A DNA stretch of 64,000 bases from Stropharia rugosoannulata (lineage: Eukaryota > Basidiomycota > Agaricomycetes > Agaricales > Strophariaceae), in NCBI GenBank assembly GCA_028532985.1, contig JANCIK010000008.1:992001-1056000 (forward strand). The letters run 5' to 3'. Positions 30,790-42,000 of this stretch are shown piece by piece. The position numbers were made by a program, and so were the translations under genes. The notes beneath the pieces are model-generated. The model had not been told where the DNA came from. It saw only the letters and a program-made list of their open reading frames with translations, and made no database searches. Every line of letters starts with the position of its first letter. The stretch's first letter is position 1.

Positions 30790-33516
30790 CTAGCAGGTTG
30801 CGCGCGTAGCGTACGCTCCTCTGTGCCCCAAGCTGTCATGCGCTGAGCGCAGCATGCGTGTCCGCTGCGCCTGATCTATCACCAACTTATGCGCGTCATC
30901 TATGGATCTCCTGTACATCCGCCCATCCTTGTCTAAGAAGAAGTTACGAGCATTCCTCGTAAAGTTCTGATATTCTCGCTCCGTCATGCCTTTAAGCCTA
31001 GTGGTCGGATTCTGCAACCAGTAGCGTATCATCGGCAATTTCTCATCCATATCTTTTCCTGCAGACGTCCTGTTGCGCTCATCGTACTCTTCATCCTCCA
31101 GATCCTCTATTCGGGAGTCGGGTATCGCATGCGCTAGTATAAATTTCTCTAAATACTCGCGCTGCGCGAGCGGCACACTCTCTTTCTGTATGAAGTCCCG
31201 CACGGCCCGCTTTTCCGCTTCCGTCTCTTTCCGTGCGCGCTCGAGCTCTTGCTGGAAACAGCCTATAGAGCGCGCTTCTGGTAACTTGCGCGCAGTGGGA
31301 CCTTCAAACAACTCGTTGAGGAGTCCTGTGTATAGATACCCACCGCGATCATCGATCTGTTCTTTGAACTCCGCAAAGTCCAGGGGATCCGGGTCATCTT
31401 CATAGACTTTCTCATATTCGAGCGGTCCCACCTCCTGATCATCATCTTCTTCGGAGTGCGCGTACGCCTCATCTCCAGGTTGCCCTTCCCTACGCGATAA
31501 ACCATCTGCACCAAAGGTTTTGCCCACAACATGTTTCAACTGGAAGTGATACATAAGTATTTTATCTATCCAGCGATTAATAGTCGCATTAGGGCCCATG
31601 CCCGGATTATCCAACATGCCCTTCAGGTATTTGGCATCCGTTTCCACCACCAGCTTGCGCGCACCGATGAGCCAATAATAACAGGCTTGTAGCGCACGTA
31701 AGAGTCCATACAACTCCCGTTTGGGCTGTGAGAAGCGCTGCTCGCGTTCCGTTAACAGTATTGATCCGAAGCACGCATATACCCTCTTCTTCGAATCTTG
31801 TGGGTCCTGCTGATAAATATAGAACCCTACCGCACGCCAGGATGTGTCTACAGCCAAAGTAATCGGCCCTGGCAATGTGTAGTCCAGTGGTTTCACGCAA
31901 TGTGCGTTGCGCGCACCGTCTTTCAGCGAGTCCATGCTAGCTTGCTGAGCGGGCCCCCACTCAAAGGGCTCTTTCCCACGCAATAGCCGCTGTATGTGCT
32001 CTGCGCGCTTCGCATAGTCTGAGATGTAAATACGGAGCAGACCCATTGTACCCATGAATGCGCGCACATCACTGATGTTCTTGCATGGCCCCCAATTGAG
32101 GATCACATGCACTTTATCAGGTGCTGGCTTTCGCCCTTCGTATGTGCACAAGTGCCCCACCACTACTATCTCAGCCGCGCACAATATGGACTTCTTTCCA
32201 CTAAATGTTCCTCCCGAGTACTTCATACGCTGCATGATTCTGTTGACATTCAACATGTGCTCCCATACGAATCTCCTTATTCCCTTATTCTCTGGTATCG
32301 TCTTGTATCCTCCTCCTTCTAACTCATAGCGCGTTTTAGGTCCCCTAATAGGTACATCGTCTATATAGGGCTCTGTAACTTCAGGTATTTCATCGCGTAA
32401 TATATATGCGACATCCTCATGAAAGATGGGCACGGAGTTCGTCCATCCCATAGGTAGGGTTACTAAGCGCAGCGCACCGAACGGTGTCTGGAATGTAGTC
32501 AGGTCTCTAGAGGACTCAGCTAACAGCCGCTCATCGTACCCAACATACAAGTCCAGGATGCCGCCACATACGCGCCCCGCAAAGTGTTCCGCCAGACTCT
32601 CCGCTGCTGGAGGTAGTCCTGAATGTGCAATGGTTACCGCATTTAACGGTTCGAGACTGTGCACAATTCTGAACGAGACCCCATCTTTCTTAGTCACTGT
32701 AAACCAGCGCAACCGGTACGACGAGCTCGAGGGCTCATACGTGCCTGCGCGAATCTTGGTGGCGATGAATTCACATACGCGCTCATACATCCCAGGTGGT
32801 ATCGGAATGTTTTTCAATACCCAAGGCGTGTGCTCTACAGTGGGAATATCTACTGGAGGGAAGAAGTCCGTACGGAATCTACCCTTCTCTGTGTCATCCC
32901 ACGCGAACGCCTCATTCTGCTGCATGAAAACTTGATGCACCAACTTGCGCTCCTCGGACCACAGGAAATCCCCTTCATGCGCTTTGTCAATCCCTTCCAT
33001 GCGCTCAGCGGTGTACCGACCTGTAGGTACGAAGTCTGGCGGATGTGGTGACAATTGCGGCATGTCCTTTAGTGGGTCTCCTTTTATCTCCCTCACTATT
33101 CTAAACTTCTCCGGTAAATGTTGATAAACGGGCCTGACTTTCTCAGCCACTGGCTTATACTTCTTTCCTGCGAGCACCGTAACGGTTGTGGCATTCTTGC
33201 CAGTCAAGCGCTTACGCGTTACTCCTTGTCTTTTACTAGGGACCTGTTCCTCTTGCGATGCGCAGAACTGCCCTCTAGGCTCTCCCTTGACTACTTCCTC
33301 TTTGCGCCATTCGCGCTGCTGAAAATACTTGTATATTCTTTCTTTTTCATCATCCTCCATCTTAGCTTCATGTACTGCTTGAGCCATGTATACATCCCTG
33401 AGCTCCGCGCTCCCAAACCGCTTCTTATTCTTTGGTAGCGCGTACCCCGCTATCTCTATTTTTCCCGTGCAATCATCTCTGTCAAACATCAACGCGACCT
33501 CTCCTTGACGCATCAA
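30790..33516 (-). CDS. Reverse transcriptase-RNase H and integrase N-terminus of outer element
   Basis: A continuous 908-residue frame, the longest in the window. It covers RT with YIDD, RNase H with its four acidic residues, the acidic linker, and the integrase start up to the HDSLGH half of the zinc motif, ending early at ATC-stop because of a GC insertion. About 97% identical to the inner copy; it lacks the inner copy's shift at the RNase H-integrase linker. Start ATG overlaps the protease stop (TGATG). Confidence 0.93.
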   Translation of the reverse strand: MMRQGEVALMFDRDDCTGKIEIAGYALPKNKKRFGSAELRDVYMAQAVHEAKMEDDEKERIYKYFQQREWRKEEVVKGEPRGQFCASQEEQVPSKRQGVTRKRLTGKNATTVTVLAGKKYKPVAEKVRPVYQHLPEKFRIVREIKGDPLKDMPQLSPHPPDFVPTGRYTAERMEGIDKAHEGDFLWSEERKLVHQVFMQQNEAFAWDDTEKGRFRTDFFPPVDIPTVEHTPWVLKNIPIPPGMYERVCEFIATKIRAGTYEPSSSSYRLRWFTVTKKDGVSFRIVHSLEPLNAVTIAHSGLPPAAESLAEHFAGRVCGGILDLYVGYDERLLAESSRDLTTFQTPFGALRLVTLPMGWTNSVPIFHEDVAYILRDEIPEVTEPYIDDVPIRGPKTRYELEGGGYKTIPENKGIRRFVWEHMLNVNRIMQRMKYSGGTFSGKKSILCAAEIVVVGHLCTYEGRKPAPDKVHVILNWGPCKNISDVRAFMGTMGLLRIYISDYAKRAEHIQRLLRGKEPFEWGPAQQASMDSLKDGARNAHCVKPLDYTLPGPITLAVDTSWRAVGFYIYQQDPQDSKKRVYACFGSILLTEREQRFSQPKRELYGLLRALQACYYWLIGARKLVVETDAKYLKGMLDNPGMGPNATINRWIDKILMYHFQLKHVVGKTFGADGLSRREGQPGDEAYAHSEEDDDQEVGPLEYEKVYEDDPDPLDFAEFKEQIDDRGGYLYTGLLNELFEGPTARKLPEARSIGCFQQELERARKETEAEKRAVRDFIQKESVPLAQREYLEKFILAHAIPDSRIEDLEDEEYDERNRTSAGKDMDEKLPMIRYWLQNPTTRLKGMTEREYQNFTRNARNFFLDKDGRMYRRSIDDAHKLVIDQAQRTRMLRSAHDSLGHRGAYATRATC

Positions 33517-34790
33517 ATCATCGAGGATTGAAAATCCTGATCTGCGTTAGGGTTTTCCGTTGTGGCAGGGTCCTGCAACTTAGGTTCGCGCTGCACAATC
33601 TTTGGACCACACCCTCGGTTATAGGTGGGTACTACCAGTTTGCGCTGTGTGTTGGGATCGGTGAGCGTAAGCTCAACCGTTCCATCGCCGCGTGTCTTCA
33701 CATTGCTCTCCGTGAGGATCTCGAACGGCCTGCCCAAGAGCACCTCGTAAGCCGCTGCGCTGATGACATGCACTTGTAAGTACACCGTCAGTCCGTTAAA
33801 CACAAACGGTACGTTGCGTGCTAAGCCCTTGGTGGATTCCACCTGCTTATTCGCTCTCTGCATCCGTATAGTGAAGTCCGGGTCCCAACTAAGTCCTAAG
33901 CGCTCAGCGGTGTCCTGTGCCATTGACACAATCTGCGACCCACTGTCGAGCAACGTCTCCGCGTGTCCCTTGCCATTGATGAGCGGAAATACCGCCTTTA
34001 GATGGTGCGATTCGCGCGCCACAATAAGTCCCTTAGGCTTTTCGCCTGGCTGCAGAGTCGAGACGTACTGCTCGTACGGGTCTTCCATGATGATGGTCCC
34101 CGGTTGCAGTCCGCTGCGCTCATCTAAGCAAGTAAGGAAAGTGGCCACTGGTAGCTCATCCATCTGCATAAATTCCTCTTCCTCTTCTTCTTCTGCTAAC
34201 CACACGATAGCTTCATCTACCTCGCGCTCTTCTTCATCGTAGTCTAATTGTAGTACGCGCATCGTGTTTAAATCCAATGGTACCTTTCTTGGTACTATGC
34301 GCTCAACGAACTTTCTTCTGAAACCTGCAGTCAATATGCCTAACAACTGGCCCTGCGTGATCTCGATCTTCTGATTTTCTAAGTGTTTGAGGACTGCGTC
34401 AGCCTGTGCCTCATCTTCGATAGGTGCGCGCAGCTTATAGGCCGGCTTCCTCTTCTCTACTACAGGTATGGGCTCTTCCCTAACCTTAGGTTTTACTTTC
34501 TCTGGTACGCGCAGCGGAGGTACCATTACATATGGCACTGCTGCTGGTCGTGCACTAGGCCCAGCCTTTGCAGGAACCTCAAACACTACTTTCTTCTTTA
34601 CTGGCGCGCTGCGCGCACCTTGCTCCTCCACTACTTCTCGCAACTCATCTTCCTCATCATCACTCGCGTCCTCAACTGATGCTCTGGGTATATTTCTGAT
34701 TGGTAGCTTCTTATTTGCGCCCTCCGGGTTCTTGGGTTTATCAGAGCCGCTACGCATAACTCTGCCCGCGTTTCCCTTCATCAGACTCAA
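33513..34790 (-). CDS. Aspartic protease of outer element
   Basis: An intact 425-residue frame with DSG active site (LLDSGSQIV) and LLGRPFE. The first ATG is three codons after the TTG that opens the frame. It overlaps the gag stop in the -1 frame and is overlapped by the RT start, so the gag, protease and RT frames step back by one at each junction. Confidence 0.9.
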   Translation of the reverse strand: MSLMKGNAGRVMRSGSDKPKNPEGANKKLPIRNIPRASVEDASDDEEDELREVVEEQGARSAPVKKKVVFEVPAKAGPSARPAAVPYVMVPPLRVPEKVKPKVREEPIPVVEKRKPAYKLRAPIEDEAQADAVLKHLENQKIEITQGQLLGILTAGFRRKFVERIVPRKVPLDLNTMRVLQLDYDEEEREVDEAIVWLAEEEEEEEFMQMDELPVATFLTCLDERSGLQPGTIIMEDPYEQYVSTLQPGEKPKGLIVARESHHLKAVFPLINGKGHAETLLDSGSQIVSMAQDTAERLGLSWDPDFTIRMQRANKQVESTKGLARNVPFVFNGLTVYLQVHVISAAAYEVLLGRPFEILTESNVKTRGDGTVELTLTDPNTQRKLVVPTYNRGCGPKIVQREPKLQDPATTENPNADQDFQSSMI

Positions 34791-36068
34791 TCGAAACCCT
34801 GACTGAGCGCAGCGTCGCGTTCGGCTTTCATAGTCGCTATTAGCTGACGCTGTTCCTCTATCACTTCCTCAGGCGTCTTCGCCGATGCGCGCTCCTTCAG
34901 GAACGCCTTCTTACTTTCCAACTCTTGTTGAAGCGCGCGTATCTGCTCCTCATAGGTCTCGTCCAAGGAACTGGCTGGTTGGTACATCTGCGAGTATACC
35001 ATGCTAGGAGGCATACCCATGTATGAAGGGTGGATAGGTGCCATATACGCTTGCTGCGCGGGCTGCCCGTTCTTCTTATGCCATTCGTCGACGCGCTCTT
35101 TAATCGCGCGCGAAGGGTCCCAAGGTATCGATGACCCATCAGGTAGCTGTAAGCGCCCCGCCTCTGTGATGACAATCCTCCCCGCTGACAAGTCTTGCTG
35201 CCGTACGATGCACTCAGCCACCACATGTCCCGTCTGCTTGCAGTAGAAGCAGCGAGGCTCCAGGCGTTGTTGGTATTGGAAAGGCCTAGGCGGCGGTCCA
35301 CCAAAACTCGGTGCGCTCATGGGCATCATGGGGGCTACTGGTTGCACAGGCACCGACATCGGTGCGGCGCACGCAGCCACCTGGTAAATTCTTCCACTCC
35401 TCCGCCGTCTGCATGGGTACATATTTGATTACATATCCTCTCTTCTCATCGTCCTCCGTCACCTCCGCGCGCTTAAACCAATCCTCCAGGTCCTCGAAGT
35501 ACCGCGGCAGCTCATCGCGCTCTGCAGCAGGATCGAAGCTCGGCGCGCTGCGCGCACCGCGTACTGGCATGGACATATCCTTAGGCATAGTTTCTGGTTC
35601 TCGTGGGGGTGAATTCCGTTTGCTTTCTGAAAGATCTGACAAGTCTCCTTCAAATATATCTCTCGCTACGCGCTCTGCCTCACTTTCGCTATTTTCCGCC
35701 GTGCGCTGCGCGGATGTCTTAGCAGTCCCAAATACTTCCGAGAATGGAGGAGGGGTGTCTTGGGTAGCTTGGCTATCAGAAGTACCGAATGGTGCGGTTT
35801 CAAGTGTAATATCACCGTCCACTAATTGGTCTTCTGATTGAATGCCAGATGGTGGTCCCCAAAATCCACTAGTCCCTACTCTTAATTCCGAGTCGCTTTC
35901 GGTGAGCGCACCTGGGATGCGCTGCGCTAATCCCTGAGTCTCGATCTGCAACTGCGCTTCCTCCCTCGCTCTTTTCTTTGCTTTTCTATCTCTCGTCGGT
36001 GTAATTACCAACGGTTCTACCAGCTCAGCGTCTTTCTTGCTCCTCGTGGTTCTCTCGCGTGAAGGCAC
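34787..36068 (-). pseudogene. Gag of outer element with internal deletion
   Basis: The N-terminal region and first part of the capsid domain are present to ...EEWKNLPG. The sequence then jumps to the region before the zinc knuckle: bases corresponding to 27150-27819 of the inner copy (670 bp) are absent, with one-base microhomology at the junction near 35382. As 670 is not a multiple of three the frame is lost, but the zinc knuckle (CFYCKQTGHVVAEC) and tail remain open downstream to 34787. The capsid C-terminal half is missing. Confidence 0.88.
34793..34799 (-). promoter_or_regulatory. Candidate -1 frameshift site gag/protease, outer copy
   Basis: GGGTTTC on the minus strand, one codon before the gag TGA (34787-34789), in the phase required for -1 slippage into the protease frame. 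Confidence 0.5.
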
Positions 36069-36232
36069 CGTTCCAAAGGATGGTCTGGCTTCTTCTGGCT
36101 CGGCGAGCGATGAAGGCGCAGGAAATTTGCCTCGCTTATTACTCGTCCCCGTTTTATTTGAAATTTTTGTAATTTATTGTAATACGCGCAAGCCGTAGTT
36201 CCCGAAACACTAAATGAGATTTCTGAACCTTC

Positions 36233-36250
36233 CCCTCGCGGTGGGCTCCA
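36233..36250 (-). promoter_or_regulatory. Primer binding site, outer element
   Basis: TGGAGCCCACCGCGAGGG on the minus strand, two bases from the 5' LTR; same as at 28672-28689. Confidence 0.6.
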
Positions 36251-36252
36251 GA

Positions 36253-37465
36253 TGTGAGGTCTACTGCGTAGCTAGACTCGAAATCGCGAAACACAACACA
36301 CACACACACCCAGCGGAGCGAGATCCTATCCCTTAGATCGAGCGAACGCCCTCAACTAAATGGTAGTATAATCTATGCTCTGCTCTGGTTCCCGTTCCGG
36401 GCGTGCGATGCGCGCACCTCGTGTCCTCTAGTCTTTGTAATAGCAAGTAGTGCCTGCAAGTTCGTTTGTAAGGAGGGGTTTAATTCTAGTAAATCTCGGA
36501 TAGAGCCCGGTTGCTAGTGGCGTGCACAAAGCAAAGTGATAAATGAAATAAGTTGTTTTTAGCGAACAGCTTCGCTGCGCGCACTTCCGGGTCCGGTGAC
36601 CTCGTACGATGCGCGGACTCTCCAAAGTCCAATAATCCAAGACTCTCCAAAGTCTTTCACCCGGCAGTGCAGTCTCACAGTCTAAACACTACAGTGCAAG
36701 TTTCCGTACACGGTTGTACTGACTCCTCACTGAGCTCTCCAAATGACCCGGTGGTCAGAAGCTATCCAAAACTCCTATGATTCACAAACACTTCACAGTT
36801 AAACCCTAACAAAAGCTAAACACAGCCCGCTGACGGCCTGGGACAGAACCCAGCACACAGATCTAGTGGGTAGACAATTGCTTAAATTACTATAGACAAG
36901 GATACAGGTTTATATGCGATGCGCGCATGTGTACTAATGATATGGTGAAGTAAATACTAGCAACGCTTGGCCAAAGGTCCGCACATCGCATCCGGGCTTC
37001 CCTCTAGTGTTCCAGCCCCTTGGCATTCGCTGCGTGCATGTCGTTCGTTCCCTCGGGCTTTTGCGCGTCTTTTTGATGCGCGCCGCCACGGTCACATGAT
37101 GTGTGGACTTAGGCAAATTCTGCCTTTGTGATGCGCGCACATGAGATGCGCGCACAGCCCTTCACACCGCCCTTGGTGCTTGCTCAGCTGTACTCACACC
37201 GCACTTGGCTGGTGCTTAACCGTTCTACGCACACCTAATTGCCCGCACAGATGGCCAAGCTATGCACTTTTAAAAACTTGTACAGTTCGCTGCCCAATCC
37301 TTCTCACAATAGGTGCGCGCAGGCGCTTGTAGTCATGATGCGCGCTGATAGCTATAGACTATGAGTCAGGCCCAACTCTAGTCTCTCTGTGTTCTCCCGC
37401 GCGCAGCTATCCCACTAACGGACCTTCTGACTGTTTACACCCGTAGCCAAAAAGCAGCCCTGTCA
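36253..37465 (-). repeat. LTR, outer element, 5' LTR (right)
   Basis: Pairs with 6311-7516. Minus-strand CATATAAA box at 36909-36916. It ends CTGTCA at 37465, followed by GCGT (37466-37469), the right target duplication. Confidence 0.93.
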
Positions 37466-39000
37466 GCGTATCTAGGCTCACCGGTCATAAACGTCATGCA
37501 GCACAGTCAACTCGCGAGCACGTTCCTCGCCCCCGCGCCCGTCCCTTTACCCACGCCCCACGCCCCATGTCCCGCGCCTGGCGTGCCTACTGCATGCGCC
37601 CCATGCGCCACGCCCTGCACGAGTTTTGAAGCTCTCAGAAGTATAACCGGTCAGTCCAACATAGTCCACGCTACGCTGATCAGCTCTGGGCGGATTAGCA
37701 CCCGCCCCCGACCTGCAACATATCGGAATGTTGCATACATCATGCATCATCCTAATCCCCTGTAGTCCCTGCGGTCCCTGGCCGACGAGCTCGATCATGC
37801 ATGTACACCCCGGACGGCCTCACTCAGCGCTCAAGCGCTCAACACTTAACACGCGCCCCGTGGGCCGTACACAATCCCATTCTGAAGGCCCATCGCCCAT
37901 GCATGAGCACGTACGTGCCTCACCCTCACCCTCGCCCTCGCCCTCGCCCTCGCCCACTGTGCTCCACGTCCGGCCGCGACCGTCCGCACTCCTCCGCCTC
38001 TATCCGCGCCGCACGCCGCACGCACCACGCGCCTACTGAGTCTGAGTACTCCCCACCCCGCCTCGCCCCGAACCAACTCATTGCGCGCAGTCCCTGCGGC
38101 ACTCAGCCCAGCGCTGTGAGTTCCGAGTCCCTGCCATGACCGAGTTCCTGCCACCCGCCCCTGCGACAAGGTGTCTCCTTCTCGCTGGTTAAAAACCTCT
38201 CACGTCCCCTCAGTAACTAGTAGCTTGCTCCCATCCGTCAATTACACGTTGCTCAAAGCTGGTCTCTCCGGCGGCCGCCTGTCTCATCCCTCGTCTCCCC
38301 GTTATCTCATACCCGTCCCCATCACATTATGCCCGTCACATTATGCCCATAACAGAAGCGGCAGCGTACTGTAGGGCGTATCGAATTCCATTCATCTGTC
38401 GCGCATGCATGGGCACGTACTTCCCTCGCCCTCGCCATTGCCCTTCCGCACTCCTCAGCACTCCTCTGTCTCTACCCACGCGCGTCTGCCTCCACTCACG
38501 CCCTAGACCCCTCATTGCGCGCCTTCTGCGTACGTCCGAGCCCCGAGGTATAACGATACTACGATGATCGGCGGTGGGGGGATCAGCACCCGTCCCCGTC
38601 CTGCTTCGGAATATTGCATATATCATGCATCATTCTCGACCCCTGCAGTCCCTGTGGTCCCCAGCCAACGTTCTCACTCGCTCTCGCACCCTCGCACTCG
38701 ACCTGCTCGCTCTTGCTCCCCACTGAGCTGCTCACTTATGCATACGTGCACACAACCGACGTTCGCACCCAGCAGTGACCACGCGCCCCGTGAATCGCTG
38801 GGCGCAGAGTTCCGGGACACGGATGGAGGGCACGACTCTGCTAACGCGTCGTGTCGTTCTGCTGTATGTTGGTGGCGCATGCTCAAGGCCCGTCACTTCG
38901 ACTCTTCGTGGAACTGGGCGCGTCAAGATGCCCTTATCATGTTCTACAACATCATTTTCGGTCGCTCGACTACTGTTGACCGCGAAATCACTGTCCGCTA
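37466..39000 (+). repeat. C-rich interspersed repeat, right half and further copies
   Basis: 37466 onward continues the repeat cut at 6310: it aligns with 51003 onward through GTCATAAAC-TCATGCA-CACAGTC-ACTCGCG. Further partial copies of the same family follow in this stretch (38310-38440 and 38560-38760), all with pyrimidine-rich plus strand. Open frames here are low-complexity and not supported as genes. Confidence 0.6.
37921..37956 (+). repeat. CCCTCG/CCCTCA hexanucleotide microsatellite
   Basis: About five to six consecutive CCCTCR units. Shorter runs of the same hexamer occur at 38425, 51065 and 51870, always inside the C-rich repeat family. Confidence 0.75.
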
Positions 39001-42000
39001 CTACAAGTTGCGATTTTGATGAATGGGCCGGTAGTTCGACCGAGTTGCAAGACTTATAGGAGTAGGAAACAGCAGCAAGATCCACATGATTGTGTAGACC
39101 CTTTTGTGTTTGGCAAACACCAGCAAGCCAAATACATAACCAGAGGCCGCCCGGCCCGATGGCAATGGGCCTAAACCATTCAAGGTCGGAGGGAGGTGAA
39201 CTCTATAGGATATACTATGTATACATTCATTAATTATTTTACTAATGTGCCCTGCCCCCCGCTGCTCATCCACCACGCTTTGAAAGGTCAAGTTTGCAGC
39301 TTGCCGAGTCTGCCATGCTCGATCTCAGCTAACTTAGTACTACGGCGTCCTGGGGCATCCAAAGTTGGGTTCAAGATATAGTGATACTTCATGAGGAGAA
39401 GCACGACATGGCTCAACATTTCCCAGCTCATCTTTCTTATGCCCTTGTTTAAGGGCGATAATGTTTGTGAGATTTGAAAAATGAAAAGCATAAGTAGATC
39501 TTGTAATGTACATATTTGGGAACGCCTGGGCCTCTAGTACATCATCAGGTATTGGGCCGTGCTGGCCGCGGCCTTCTTCGAGGTTTGCGATGATTGCTGA
39601 GGGGCCTGGCAAATATGCAACAGTGCGTGGGGTCGTAATACCGCGCACGGTATGCTTTATCAATGTCGACACCAGCATGTAAGATAATTACAATAGCCTG
39701 TTTAAATCTCATCACGGAGCATGTCATTGCATGATGCACCATCCTGCCCAAGTTTCATCGCTCCTGGTGCATGCACGGAGGTGCCCCCCGCCCGCCTCGT
39801 GTCGTGCCTTTAATTGAAATGCCGCTTCCTGCGGTACGCTGCCAATGCCAGTCCTTGGGGCTGGTTCACGACTGGACCGCTCTCCTTATGCTTCTACTCC
39901 AGAGAGTGTCTGTCTGTTCCCTCACTAGCTCTATTCACTTCCAATTCCTGCTTTTGGTGCAGTAAGTACCACTGACATTTATAAATATATAGGCTAATAC
40001 AGCTATTCAACTATGTGACAGGATATACTGTTTCTTTTTAAATTTATTCGAAGTAGAACTGAAAGAATTAAATGAGGAAGAAGAATAAGCAGCTTTATGA
40101 GGGGATATTATGAAGTCAGAAACTGTTCACGAATCATAATTATAATGTCAATATTCACCCCGTGACGGCCCGACCATGTGCTACATCGCCGACCTTGGTC
40201 AGACCCATGCTTCGACCATGTCCTGCACTTCCGTTCCGTTGTGTCGACCGGTAACCCCTGTGCATACCTTCGCTGCGGCCCATACCTCTTCCGGCTACCA
40301 GTTACATGGCCCGCATCTCGTCCCCGCCCCCCGCCTTTCGTAAGTATGGCCCTTTGGGTCGCGTCTCCGTGAATATCGACTGCACCCTTCTCTCCTGTAG
40401 TGCCGCATCGTCGTCCCGTCCCCACCCTACCTAGTCGCCCACCCACTCCAACCACTGGCTTGGAAAACCAGGGTGGTCTACTACTAGCCATTGACAATTA
40501 CATGCACTTTCCCTCTCGTGGGCCTATGATACACGTCAACCGTTTGTCTTGTTCAGCACTGGCTTGGGCGCATCTGCCCTTCAAAGCTTCACTCCCTGCG
40601 AGAATGTCTGCCCAATGCTCGCGCCGCTCTGTAAATGACCGGCTAATCGTCCTAATATTGGTCCCCGTGCCTATGCCTTCCTATGCCAAACGGCTGAATG
40701 TCCGAACATCCTAACATCCATCACGCCGGCTCGCATGCGACGCCCTGCCACGTAGATGCCATGGAGGCCCTACTATATGCGTGGATGTCCCGTTTCTGCC
40801 GCCTTCGCGCCTCACGTATCAGCGCATTCCTCAATGGCCCACCGCGTCTGCATCCGCGCCTCATTGCCCCGCCTCTCCGCCCGCCCAACTGTCCTATTCC
40901 GCAAACTGTCGAGCCATCCCACTTTATCCCCATACATTCCTTTCCTCTACATCCTCGCAACGCCGACCCCCTACTGACCAATTCAAGCCCTTCTTTCCTC
41001 CACTGCAGTCCTTCGCGCCGGCTATGCTCCCTGTCGCCCATCATTCGTTTCTCGCATGTATATCCATCATCCATCACAGCTGGGCTGGGCAATAATTATT
41101 CAGTCCCGGAAATCATCCGATGAGCCAGTGTGCATATAATGAATGTTGAATGTTGAATGTTGAACCCGCACACATCCCACACCGTATTTTACGCCCATAC
41201 ACACCTCCAACTCGCCTGTGTTCCTGCCTCGACTGAATATCGCGCTCCCGTTCACGCTATCATTGACCAGAAATGCACATATATTCCTTTGCTCCACTCC
41301 ATGCCTCTCACTGCTCCCCGCGGTGTCATCCACGCTGTCCACCATCCCTTGTTCCCTGTCCCTCACAAGCATTTAATATCCCATCTGGTCACGTCCAGGA
41401 ACGGCCATTTCTCCTGTGCCGCCCCTCTTTCATTTGCTGTGGCCCAGACAATTTAAAATCTCGTCCCTGATTAATCCTGCTCACCTAAGCCTCTGGAGCC
41501 AGCCAGCAGAGTCGATTCGCGCATGGAGAGAGCCCGGTTGTGCGTGAAGAAGAGGCCTAGAAGTAACCACGGTCCACGGGCGTTGTGGAGTCATGTGCCA
41601 CTTCTTGCTTCATTGCTTGTGGTCCACCACTGACCACTGCTCACGATTCCACGTGCACTATGATTTGAAACTCGTACACTCGCTCCGTGCACCTCACATC
41701 GCAGGGCTGCATATGCATTCTGCTGCGGCACTTCGTCCCCTTTTAGCCGCGATGTTTCCTTCTCATTTACGGGTCACGATGCCTCCGTGGTCCTCTTTAC
41801 CACAGCCTATTGTGTTGCCTCTTGCCGTCTAGCGTCCCTATCCCCACTTCATCTTCAATCATCGACCCGGGTCACTCAGTCCGTGCATTTTCGACAGAGT
41901 CTTCTGGTACGCAGTGCGCAGCGACCGAAGCGCAGTGCCCAATGCAAGTTGGAATTAAGATGCCTAATGTCGTCGCTCTCAAACATGCCTTACTACGGGC

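Larger units (their letters stand above)
6311..37465 (-). mobile_element. Giant Ty3/gypsy LTR retrotransposon, outer copy (interrupted)
   Basis: LTRs at 6311-7516 and 36253-37465; gag, protease, RT-RNase H and integrase read on the minus strand in that order, the Ty3/gypsy order with integrase last. Subtracting the nested copy (13910-29905) and its duplicated TCGT leaves about 15.2 kb, very long for the family. The extra length is the plus-strand cassette AS1-AS4 between pol and the left LTR. Integrase is split by the inner copy and gag has a 670-bp deletion, so this copy cannot be autonomous. The two LTRs differ by a handful of small indels, indicating a fairly recent insertion. Confidence 0.93.
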
